From the NCBI GenBank assembly GCA_029865385.1, contig JAOUGX010000020.1:1-44096 (forward strand): a DNA stretch of 44,096 nt, in the 5' to 3' direction. This DNA is from Gammaproteobacteria bacterium (GTDB lineage Bacteria; Pseudomonadota; Gammaproteobacteria; Steroidobacterales; Woeseiaceae). Made by a program: the position numbers and the translations under genes. The notes under the pieces were generated by a model. The model did no database searches and was not told the DNA's origin. It saw only the letters and a program-made list of their open reading frames with translations. The first letter of the stretch is position 1; every line of letters begins with the position of its first letter. This document shows, piece after piece, positions 17,863-25,390 of the stretch.

Positions 17863-19926
17863 CTAATTCACAACAGTAAGTTCCTCAACCAGGTGACCGG
17901 CTGAATAAACTTTTCGCAGTGCTTCGAGCATGATGGCCGAGTCGACACCGACTGTCCGATTCGTGCCGGGATCGAACCAGTAGTCGCCGGCGATCGAATG
18001 GATATTGCCGTCGAACGCAATGCCGACCAGCGTGCCGTCTGCCGCAATCATCGGGCTGCCGGAGTTTCCCCCGGTGATGTCCGTCGTGGCCACGAAGTTG
18101 AACGGCGTATCGGCATCGAGCTGTTCGCGCGCCTGTCGCCAGCTGTCGGGTAGCCGGAACGGGCGCTCCCCGGTGGCGCGCTCGAACAGTCGGCGGCTTC
18201 GCGTGAAAGGATCAACCATCTCGCCGCGCTCTTGCCATCCCTCGACGGCGCCGTAGGTTACGCGCAGCGTGAACGTTGCATCCGGGTAGGTTTCCGTGCC
18301 GTAGATTTTGAAGCGCGCATCGGCAAGCATTTCTTCGCCGCGAGTACGGGGCGCCTCGACTTCATCTTCGTACCGCTTGCGCAGCGCGCGCGCATCGCCG
18401 TCGATTCTTGCCGCCAGTTTGATCATCGGATCGTCGCTCGCGGCGACGGCGTTCACGCCACCGCGCCACAGTGCTTCGCGATAACCCGGGTCGTCGAGGC
18501 GGCTGTTTTCCACGAGACTGGCCGCCAGTACATGCGGTGACTCGTTGCCCAGTATCTTGTGAACGTACTGGCTGTCCGGTCCCAGCCACTCACGCATTTT
18601 TTCGAGCGAGAACGTCAGTGTGAGTTTTTCGAATTCCCTGTTAATCGGGACCGCTGCCAGCAATCCCTGTTCCACCTGTGGCAGAGCGGCTTCCGTGTAA
18701 GCGCGCAGCCGGTCCTTGTTCGGTTTCTCGCGCTCGGCCGTGCCACGCACGATGGTCTTTGCATAATCGAACAGGCCGCTGTATAGCGCGGCATCGTTCT
18801 CGATGAACAGGTGTTCCTCGAACAGGTTTCGTTCTGTTTCGATAGAGCCGTCGATCAGTTTCCAGGCTTCGCCGTAGGCCGCCTGGTATTGCGGGTTTTC
18901 GGCAATTGCCGCTTTGAGTGCACGTTCGTCTTCGGCCTTCTGCGCCAACATTTCGTCGTTGTGCAAAGCTTTGAGTTGATTGCGCCGCACCTTGATGCCG
19001 TTCTCAAATCCGAGGATCCGTTGTTGCACGGTGCGCGCAGCTTCGTCACTGGTCTTTTGCCATTCGAGCATGCGTCCGCGAAGTTCCGAGTAGCGCAACA
19101 GCCAGATCGGGTATACGACATCGCGCAGTATACGCAGTTGCGACAGGGTCAACTGCCGCGAGGTCGATCCCGGGTGGCCGGTGATGAACACCGGCTCGCC
19201 CGCTTCGGGACCACCGTTCCGCCAGGCAAGATAGTTCGGTGTCGCCGCCGGCCTGCCATTCTCGTAGGCGCGCAGGAACGACATATCGAAAGACCAGCGC
19301 GGAAAGTTGAAGTTGTCGGGGTCGCCGCCGAACGCGGCGATATCCAGCTCCGGTGCGAAAACCAATCGCACGTCGTCGTAGCGCTTGTACTTGTAGATGA
19401 AGTACTGGCCGCCGTTGTACAGCGTAACCGCTTCGCAATGCAGCTTGCCGCCGGCGGTTTTTTCGCACGCGGATTCGAGCTCCGTCAGAGCCGCCTTGCG
19501 TGCCGCATTCGCCTCGGCATCCGCAAGCTTCGCAGTCGCTTTCGCGATTTTCTTCGTGACATCGTCGAATTCGACCAGTACCGAGACCTGCTGCCCCGGG
19601 CATTGCAACTCCTCGTCGCGCGTCGCCGCCAGGAATCCCTCATCGGATAGATTACGGTCTTCGCTGCTGAGGTTGCGGATGCACCCCCAGGTACAGTGAT
19701 TGTTCGTCAGGATCAGGCCATCGGGCGATGCGAACGAGCCCGTGCAACCGTTCTCGAGCCGGGTCGTGGCCAGTTGCGCCGAGCGCAGCCACCGCTTATC
19801 TATCCTGACATCGTATTTTTCTTCAACGGCTGCCGCTGGAAAATTGTCAATCGTCCACATGCCTTCGTCGGCAACGGCTGCGAGCGAAACCGACAGCAGC
19901 GCTGCGGACAGTAGGTGTTTATACAT
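17863..19926 (-). CDS. S46-family dipeptidyl peptidase (DPP7/DPP11-like)
   Basis: A 687-residue periplasmic serine exopeptidase that releases dipeptides from peptide N-termini in known relatives. A signal peptide (MYKHLLSAALLSVSLAAVA) is followed by the chymotrypsin-like half with TNNHCTWGCI (catalytic His), a helical domain, and TGGNSGSPMIAADGTLVGIAFDGN with the catalytic Ser. The ATG at 19926 has an AGGGA ribosome site 6 bases upstream; longer starts up to 20013 would place extra residues before the signal peptide. S46 enzymes are typical of peptide-using bacteria. The P1 preference (acidic versus hydrophobic) was not assigned. Confidence 0.93.
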   Translation of the reverse strand: MYKHLLSAALLSVSLAAVADEGMWTIDNFPAAAVEEKYDVRIDKRWLRSAQLATTRLENGCTGSFASPDGLILTNNHCTWGCIRNLSSEDRNLSDEGFLAATRDEELQCPGQQVSVLVEFDDVTKKIAKATAKLADAEANAARKAALTELESACEKTAGGKLHCEAVTLYNGGQYFIYKYKRYDDVRLVFAPELDIAAFGGDPDNFNFPRWSFDMSFLRAYENGRPAATPNYLAWRNGGPEAGEPVFITGHPGSTSRQLTLSQLRILRDVVYPIWLLRYSELRGRMLEWQKTSDEAARTVQQRILGFENGIKVRRNQLKALHNDEMLAQKAEDERALKAAIAENPQYQAAYGEAWKLIDGSIETERNLFEEHLFIENDAALYSGLFDYAKTIVRGTAEREKPNKDRLRAYTEAALPQVEQGLLAAVPINREFEKLTLTFSLEKMREWLGPDSQYVHKILGNESPHVLAASLVENSRLDDPGYREALWRGGVNAVAASDDPMIKLAARIDGDARALRKRYEDEVEAPRTRGEEMLADARFKIYGTETYPDATFTLRVTYGAVEGWQERGEMVDPFTRSRRLFERATGERPFRLPDSWRQAREQLDADTPFNFVATTDITGGNSGSPMIAADGTLVGIAFDGNIHSIAGDYWFDPGTNRTVGVDSAIMLEALRKVYSAGHLVEELTVVN

Positions 19927-20012
19927 TGGCATTCCCTGTTGTGAGGGTTTGATTATATCGATGACATCCGCGGACGGGTAAACTGTTCGCACAAACAGGA
20001 GGGGAGATTCCA

Positions 20013-21362
20013 TTGAGCGCTACTCGCGGTGAATTCAGTTCCAGGATAGGTTTCATTCTCGCTGCGGCAGGATCGGCAGTCGGTCTCGGAAATATCTGGG
20101 GATTCCCCACGCAGGCGGCCGGCAACGGCGGAGGCGCGTTTCTGCTGGTCTATCTGCTGCTGGCATTCTGCCTCGCGTTTCCTGCGCTGATGGCGGAATT
20201 GATCATAGGCCGCCATGCGAAAGCGAATGCTGTCACGGCATTGCGAGGAATCGCGAACAACGACGCTACGCGGCACGTTGGCGCCGCAACCGGATATCTG
20301 GGCATCACCACGGCAAGTCTGATCTTGAGCTTTTACGCTATCGTTGCCGGCTGGATGCTGGCTTATACGCTGGCAGCCGCTGCCGAAATGGCCGGCATGT
20401 ACAGCACATCCGAGTGGCTGACCGGTTTCTCTTTGGGTCGGAACCTGGTGTTCACCGGCATTTTCATGTTTCTGACGGTGGCGATCATCTGCGGCGGCGT
20501 TAAGGACGGCATCGAGAAATGGTGCACGCGCCTCATGCCCTCATTGATCGGCATACTGGTGCTGCTGATTGTTTATGTGCTGACGCTGGACGGTGCGGGC
20601 GAAGGTGTCCGGGCTTACCTGGTTCCGGATTTCAGTCGCGTTACCGATCCTGCCCTGATCCTGGGCGCCATGGGGCAGGCGTTTTTCTCCATGTCGCTCG
20701 GTGTCGGTACGATGCTGATCTACGGTTCATACGTCAGCGATCGCGAGAACATCGTATCGCTCGGCCGCTCGGTCACGTTGTTTGATATCGGTATTGCGGT
20801 GCTGGCGGGCATGCTGATTATTCCGGCGATGTACGTTGCGCAACACAACGGCGTGCAGATTTACGATGCCGCCGGGAAGCTAATCGCCGAGGACACGCTG
20901 ATCTTTACGGTGTTACCGGCCCTGTTCGAAACCATGGGCGGTGCGGGAGTCTTCGTCGCCTTTGCATTTTTCATGCTGATGCTGGTGGCCGCTTTGACGT
21001 CTTCGATCTCGATGCTCGAGGTACCGGTTGCTTACGCAGTCGAAAACCACGACATGAATCGCAAACGCGCCACTTATTTAATAGGCGGCGCGATCACGCT
21101 CGTCAGCGTGCTGCTCATTTTCAATTTCGGCACGTTGTTCGGCCTGACGATTTCAATCACCACGCGCTACAGCCAGCCTATGCTGGGCCTGCTGATGTGC
21201 GTGTTTGCGGGCTGGATCTGGCATCGAAACACCGTGATCGCCGAGATCAGGAAGGGCATGCCGGACGGCGACCGCGGCCTGTTCTGGCGGATCTGGCCGT
21301 TTTATGTACGCTTTGTCTGCCCGGCGGCCATTCTTGCGATCTTTATCCAGCAGCTTCGCTAG
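20013..21362 (+). CDS. Sodium-dependent amino acid symporter (NSS/SNF family)
   Basis: A 449-residue inner-membrane transporter. The first membrane segment carries the family signature AAAGSAVGLGNIWGFP and then NGGGAFLLVYLL, the unwound sodium- and substrate-binding region of LeuT-like proteins. About 11 further hydrophobic segments follow, as in bacterial NSS members that often have 11. The start is TTG at 20013 with an excellent AGGAGGGG ribosome site. It is divergent from the S46 peptidase, with 86 bases between them. With the peptidases nearby it probably imports amino acids released in the periplasm. Substrate is unknown. Confidence 0.93.
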   Translation: MSATRGEFSSRIGFILAAAGSAVGLGNIWGFPTQAAGNGGGAFLLVYLLLAFCLAFPALMAELIIGRHAKANAVTALRGIANNDATRHVGAATGYLGITTASLILSFYAIVAGWMLAYTLAAAAEMAGMYSTSEWLTGFSLGRNLVFTGIFMFLTVAIICGGVKDGIEKWCTRLMPSLIGILVLLIVYVLTLDGAGEGVRAYLVPDFSRVTDPALILGAMGQAFFSMSLGVGTMLIYGSYVSDRENIVSLGRSVTLFDIGIAVLAGMLIIPAMYVAQHNGVQIYDAAGKLIAEDTLIFTVLPALFETMGGAGVFVAFAFFMLMLVAALTSSISMLEVPVAYAVENHDMNRKRATYLIGGAITLVSVLLIFNFGTLFGLTISITTRYSQPMLGLLMCVFAGWIWHRNTVIAEIRKGMPDGDRGLFWRIWPFYVRFVCPAAILAIFIQQLR

Positions 21363-21489
21363 GGAGAAAGGCGCCAGGTTCGGCTGGCAAAAGGCAGCAG
21401 GATGGAGCGCATTTGACGGCCTTGACTCCCCTGGACCGCCCCGGTCTAATACCCCGCTCTTCGGCTACCCGTTTGGCTGGGTTTTCTGC

Positions 21490-21632
21490 GGGAGCCCGCA
21501 TTGCAGGCGTCGTGTGACAAGGACCGGTTGGCAGTAGGAGCCAGCATCGCAGGCGACCGAACGTGGCACGATTGAGGCAGTAACCGTAGGAGCCTGCATT
21601 GCAGGCGACCGAACGCGGCACGATTGAGGCAG
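21490..21632. repeat. REP-like repeats in the gap before tRNA-Phe
   Basis: Two 46-base direct copies (21535-21580 and 21587-21632) differ at only a few bases; each contains TAGGAGCC, a GCATTGCAGGC-type small dyad, and GGCACGATTGAGGCAG. A shorter related piece lies at 21490-21509. The pattern recalls bacterial REP elements of the 'GTAGGAGC...GCGA' kind. The rest of the 345-base gap 21363-21707 holds no gene I can support. Confidence 0.7.
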
Positions 21633-21657
21633 GCGAGGACTGAAAACGACGGTTCAG

Positions 21658-21691
21658 CGTCGTTGCGAGGAGCAAAGCGACGAAGCGATCT
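21658..21691 (+). repeat. Dispersed 'CGTTGCGAGG...AAGCGATCT' repeat
   Basis: A roughly 30-base word related to copies at 21805-21834 and to both arms of the MITE-like element at 36338-36423. The shared core is TTGCGAG followed by GAAGCAATCT or close variants. Confidence 0.6.
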
Positions 21692-21707
21692 CGTCGTGTC
21701 ACAAAGA

Positions 21708-21783
<76 letters not shown>

Positions 21784-21804
21784 TTCTAACTACTTGAAAA
21801 CCCT

Positions 21805-21834
21805 CGTCATTGCGAGCGAAGCGAAGCAATCTTT
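21805..21834 (+). repeat. Dispersed 'CGTCATTGCGAG...GAAGCAATCT' repeat
   Basis: CGTCATTGCGAGCGAAGCGA and following bases repeat, with small changes, the arms of the MITE-like element at 36.3 kb. It lies between tRNA-Phe and the integrase relic. Confidence 0.6.
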
Positions 21835-21863
21835 CAAAGCTCCGCAATCTACCCTTGCGTGAG

Positions 21864-22490
21864 TCAATTGACACTAAACCGTCGCAACACCACTAACTCA
21901 GGCTTGTTACCGTTTCTTTCACACACTGTGTTGGCCGCTTCAATGAGCTTGCTAAGCTCCGCTGCCGAGTAGTGTGTCGTCATTCGTCCGGAACGGTGTC
22001 CGAGCAGGTCCTGTCGATCTTCAAAACTCACTCCGGCCGCTCGTAAGCGACGGCCGAATGTGTGCTTCAGGTCATGAACACGAACCTGCGCTAGCCCGAC
22101 CTTCTCGCGAACCCGGCACCAGGAGCTGTTCAGCATCCTTAGTATCGGTTTGCCTTTGAATGCGAATACGTGCGTCGGGTGTTTCCCTCGGCGCGAATCC
22201 ACGACTCGCTTGGCAATGTCGTTGAGTACTACCAGTCGTTCTTCGCCGTTCTTGACGAATTTTCTCGGAACAATAAATACAAAGGTATCAAGTGACGCGA
22301 CTTTGACCTCCCACTCCCATTGCATTCTGCAGACTTCGGAATCGCGGCAACCGGTGTTAACGGTGAACAACGCCATTTCTGCAAGATGCGACGGTAACTC
22401 GGAGAACAAGACCTGCTGCTCGGCCCAACTCATCGGATATGGTCGCCGTGGGTTGGGGTTGGGCAGCATGCGGATACGCGATCGCGTATA
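21864..22490 (-). pseudogene. Tyrosine recombinase (integrase), catalytic half only
   Basis: About 200 residues of the catalytic domain remain. TGCRDSEVC holds the first catalytic Arg, HDLKHTFGRRLRAAG the His box (with Lys where the classical motif has Arg), LGHRSGRMTTHYS the late His and the Tyr nucleophile, and the protein ends VVLRRFSVN. The N-terminal arm-binding and core-binding domains are missing; the reading frame instead runs into the hipBA operator region, where family similarity stops. The 3' end points at tRNA-Phe, 80 bases away, the normal layout for an island integrase. It is probably inactive, though a catalytic fragment could still be expressed. Confidence 0.82.
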
Positions 22491-22546
22491 AAGAAAAATT
22501 ATGCGCGTTCCCGTATATTGACGACTTATACGCATTCGCGTATAAG
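22473..22546 (+). promoter_or_regulatory. hipBA promoter with three HipB-type operators in 27-base register
   Basis: O1 22474-22489 is a perfect 16-base palindrome (ATACGCGATCGCGTAT). O2 22501-22516 matches it at 13 of 16 and O3 22528-22543 at 14 of 16; O3 extends to 9-base arms CTTATACGC/GCGTATAAG. Starts are exactly 27 bases apart. A promoter TTGACG (22518-22523), 17 bases, TATAAG (22541-22546) overlaps O3, so bound repressor would block polymerase. The TATAC-N8-GTATA shape resembles the known HipB operator TATCC-N8-GGATA of Escherichia coli. Confidence 0.82.
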
Positions 22547-22568
22547 CGTATCAGGAAGGAGATCTCTC

Positions 22569-22820
22569 ATGATGCAACGCGCACGCACAGCCAAACAAAT
22601 CGGGGCGATCATTCGCCGCGCGCGGCGCAATGCCGGGCTCACACAAACCGAGCTCGGCAAGAGGATTGGCTTGCGTCAGGCCACGGTCTCAAAACTTGAG
22701 GCCGGGCAACCCGCGACGCGGCTCAGCACTTTGCTTGATGTCCTTACGGCGCTCGGATTGGAAATCATTATCGACAAGCGCGGCAGCGCGTCAGCCAAAA
22801 ACCTTGAGGACTTGTTCTGA
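22569..22820 (+). CDS. hipB: HipB-like antitoxin and repressor
   Basis: An 83-residue XRE-type helix-turn-helix protein: TAKQIGAIIRRARRNAGLTQTELGKRIGLRQATVSKLEAGQPATRLSTLLDVLTALGLEIII, then a short basic/acidic tail. It should bind the three upstream operators and neutralise HipA. The start at 22569 (ATG; a second ATG follows at 22572) is 6 bases after AAGGAGA. Its stop overlaps the hipA start (TGATG), so both are made from one message with more antitoxin first. Regulation is expected to be autorepression, strengthened by HipA. Confidence 0.92.
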   Translation: MMQRARTAKQIGAIIRRARRNAGLTQTELGKRIGLRQATVSKLEAGQPATRLSTLLDVLTALGLEIIIDKRGSASAKNLEDLF

Positions 22821-24130
22821 TGGCGAGGAAGAGCGCAAACATACCGCTCGATGTCTACCTGAACGCGCGCCTTGTCGGGCGGCTCCAGCGCGAGACTTCC
22901 GGCGCGATCGAGTTTCAATACGATCAGAGCTGGCTGGATTGGGAAGATACATTTCCGGTGTCATTGTCCTTGCCGCTGCGTGAAGATCGCTATGCCGGTG
23001 ATCCGGTCATCGCTGTCTTCGATAACCTGCTGCCGGACAACGACGATATTCGTAAACAGGTCGCAGCGCGCAGTGGTGCGGACGGCATCGATCCCTATAG
23101 TCTGCTCGCCGCGATTGGCCGCGATTGTGTAGGCGCGCTGCAATTCTTGCCGGACGGCATTAAGCCTGGTAAAGCCGGTGAGGTTAAAGCCAAACCCATC
23201 AGCAACGAAAAGATCGGTGAGAAGCTGAAGAACCTTGCGACCGCGCCACTGGGCATCGATGACGATCCAGACTTTCGGATTTCAATTGCGGGAGCGCAAG
23301 ACAAGACGGCCCTTCTATGGTGGGATGAAAAGTGGCACAGGCCATCGGGAACGACTGCGACAACCCATATTCTCAAACCTCAGATCGGAGATCGCGACGG
23401 ACGTGACCTAACGCACAGCGTTGAGAATGAGCATTTCTGCATGCGGATTCTCGACGAGCTGAATATTCCCGCTGCAGATACCGACATTGTTGATTTTGAC
23501 GGTCAAATCGCGCTCGTTGTCGAGCGGTTTGATCGCCGCTGGACGAGCGACGGACGACTGCTGCGCGTTCCACAGGAAGATTGTTGCCAGGCGTTGTCGA
23601 TTCAGCCAACCAGGAAATATCAGGCTGGTGGCGGTCCGAGCATGGCCGGTATGTTCGAGTTCCTCAAAGGCAGTGATGATCCCGATTACGACCAGCTAAT
23701 GTTCCTCAAGGCACAAATAGCCTTTTGGCTACTCGCAGCGTTAGATGGTCATGCCAAGAACTTTAGCGTGTTCCTGTATCCGCACGGCGGTTTTCAGCTC
23801 ACGCCGCTCTATGATGTGATGTCAGCGCAGCATCTATTTGACCTTAAGCAAATCCAACGCAAGCAGCTAAAGCTTGCCATGTCAGTTGGCAACAGCAATC
23901 ACTATCGCGTCCATGAAATTCAGGTGCGCCACTATTATCAGACGGCAAAAAAGGCAGGCGTCCCTGATTCCATGGTTGAAACCGCGTTGGGTCAGCTTGT
24001 GGATGACTTCCCTGCTGCCATAGAGAACGCTTCCGCGGCGTTACCGAAGAACTTTCCGACTGAATTACGGGATTCAATTGCCGAGGGGGCCCTTAAGCGC
24101 TGCGAGGTGCTTAGGGCTGCAGTTGCTTAG
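22820..24130 (+). CDS. hipA: HipA-like Ser/Thr kinase toxin
   Basis: A 436-residue protein, close to Escherichia coli HipA (440). HipA phosphorylates glutamyl-tRNA synthetase and induces dormancy; that target is known for E. coli and inferred here. Key parts: N-terminal couple-HipA domain about 10-110; ISIAGAQDKTALL with Ser155 at the autophosphorylation position; catalytic Asp309 in DGHAKNFS with Asn314; and Asp332 in LTPLYDVMSA for magnesium. All are intact, so the toxin is probably active. It is the only gene in this island segment that looks undamaged and carries its own regulation, consistent with selfish maintenance of the island. Confidence 0.93.
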   Translation: MARKSANIPLDVYLNARLVGRLQRETSGAIEFQYDQSWLDWEDTFPVSLSLPLREDRYAGDPVIAVFDNLLPDNDDIRKQVAARSGADGIDPYSLLAAIGRDCVGALQFLPDGIKPGKAGEVKAKPISNEKIGEKLKNLATAPLGIDDDPDFRISIAGAQDKTALLWWDEKWHRPSGTTATTHILKPQIGDRDGRDLTHSVENEHFCMRILDELNIPAADTDIVDFDGQIALVVERFDRRWTSDGRLLRVPQEDCCQALSIQPTRKYQAGGGPSMAGMFEFLKGSDDPDYDQLMFLKAQIAFWLLAALDGHAKNFSVFLYPHGGFQLTPLYDVMSAQHLFDLKQIQRKQLKLAMSVGNSNHYRVHEIQVRHYYQTAKKAGVPDSMVETALGQLVDDFPAAIENASAALPKNFPTELRDSIAEGALKRCEVLRAAVA

Positions 24131-24193
24131 TGTGGGGCCGGATCGGCTACTACGCTCTGCAATCCAAAACGCCGGCGCTTCGCGTATCAAACA

Positions 24194-24218
24194 CTGCGTG
24201 AATTTTGCGTGGTTCGGT
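24194..24218 (+). repeat. Truncated island-end sequence cut by an IS
   Basis: CTGCGTGAATTTTGCGTGG at 24194-24212 matches 17 of 19 bases of the conserved island end at 30229-30247. The match stops within a few bases of the IS left end at 24219, so the IS seems to have replaced the rest of the end, including the expected tRNA fragment. The gap 24131-24218 holds nothing else recognisable. Confidence 0.6.
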
Positions 24219-25331
24219 TGTGGGTCCCGAAAACCCGTGCAGATTGATTTTCTTGAAGGTTTTCGGGTGATCGGTAGCATTCAAGGATGACTCGATGGCT
24301 CGTATTTATTGTTACCTACGTCACTCGGACCTGCCGATCTCACGCTTCACTTCAGCTAGAAGTTGCCGCGCTCCGACACCAGCTCGCAGTTTATAAGGAG
24401 GAAGGACGCAGACCCAACATTCGGTCAGCCGATCGGTTGTTGTGGTCATTAATTTCGCGCTGTTGGTCGCCATGGAAAAGGGCGCTGTATCTCGTCCAGC
24501 CGCGGACGGTGCTGGAGTGGCAAAAGAAGCGATTCCGTGACTACTGGCGAGAATTGAGTCGTGCGGGCAAGCCCGGTCGACCGAGAATTCCACCTGAGTT
24601 GCGCGCGCTAATCAGGCGAATGTGGGTAGCAAATCCGACCTGGGGCTCGCCCAAGATCGTCTTGGAGCTCAAGAAACTCGGGATAGACGTCGCTAAGTCG
24701 ACTGTGGAGAAGTATAAGCCCAGGCGTCCTCGACCGAGTTCGCCTGGCTGGCGGACGTTTCTCCGATTGCACGCAAAGGACCTCGCGGCCATGGACTTCT
24801 TTGTCGTGCCAACCGCCGAGCTGAAAGTACTGTTTGTCTTGGTCATCCTCGGCCATGATCGGCGCCGGGTGCTGCACTTCAACGTGACCGAGCATCCGAC
24901 CGCAGAGTGGACGGCGCAGCAGCTGGTAGAAGCTTTCCCATTTGAGTCTGCGCCGCGCTACATACTGAGAGATGGCGATGCCATTTACGGTAGTAAGGTT
25001 CGCCGGAAGCTCCGTGCCTTGGGTATTGAAGAAGTCGTGACCGCGCCGGCATCGCCTTGGCAAAACGCTTATGCGGAGCGGCTGATCGGGAGTATTCGAC
25101 GCGAAATGCTCGATCACGTGATTGTTCTTGACGGGCGACATCTGACGCGTTTGCTCAAGACATATGTCGCTAACTACAACCGATGGCGCACACATCGGTC
25201 GCTAGAGGGCGACGCGCCAGATACCCGGCCCGTACGCCCAGCGGCACCTGAGCGCACCGTAGAAAATTCGGCTGTTCAAGGGCTGCACCACTACTATTTG
25301 CCCGAGGCCGCGTGAGTTTTCGGGACCCACA
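24219..25331 (+). mobile_element. Insertion sequence with 16-base perfect terminal inverted repeats
   Basis: TGTGGGTCCCGAAAAC at 24219-24234 and its reverse complement at 25316-25331 bound a 1113-base element with one transposase gene. A subterminal hairpin (CCCGAAAACC 24226-24235 with GGTTTTCGGG 24258-24267) overlaps the left end and lies just before the gene. No target duplication is seen between the flanks, which suggests deletion next to the element or later decay. Confidence 0.88.
24287..25315 (+). CDS. DDE transposase/integrase-core protein
   Basis: A 342-residue single-frame transposase with an N-terminal helical DNA-binding part (about 20-110, including a GRPRIPPELRALIRRM helix-turn-helix) and an rve-type catalytic core from about 160. 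Candidate acidic triad: Asp in LAAMDFFVV, Asp in LRDGDAIYG, and Glu in NAYAERLIGSIRRE, with about 34 residues between the last two. It ends in YNRWRTHRSLEGDAPDTRP, as in IS3/IS481-like cores, but no separate OrfA or frameshift is present. The frame appears intact and the stop falls one base before the right inverted repeat. Confidence 0.88.
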   Translation: MTRWLVFIVTYVTRTCRSHASLQLEVAALRHQLAVYKEEGRRPNIRSADRLLWSLISRCWSPWKRALYLVQPRTVLEWQKKRFRDYWRELSRAGKPGRPRIPPELRALIRRMWVANPTWGSPKIVLELKKLGIDVAKSTVEKYKPRRPRPSSPGWRTFLRLHAKDLAAMDFFVVPTAELKVLFVLVILGHDRRRVLHFNVTEHPTAEWTAQQLVEAFPFESAPRYILRDGDAIYGSKVRRKLRALGIEEVVTAPASPWQNAYAERLIGSIRREMLDHVIVLDGRHLTRLLKTYVANYNRWRTHRSLEGDAPDTRPVRPAAPERTVENSAVQGLHHYYLPEAA

Positions 25332-25390
25332 CCCGTTCTTCTGCTATAAACTGGGATAGGTGTGGTTTCCCAGCTTCGCGGTTTATTCTC

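Noticed and set aside
18811-19650. A plus-strand frame opposite the S46 peptidase
   Set aside because: Shadow of the S46 gene; no recognisable motifs or ribosome site.
24211-25340. Target-site duplication around the IS at 24219-25331
   Set aside because: The flanking bases on the two sides do not match over any useful length.
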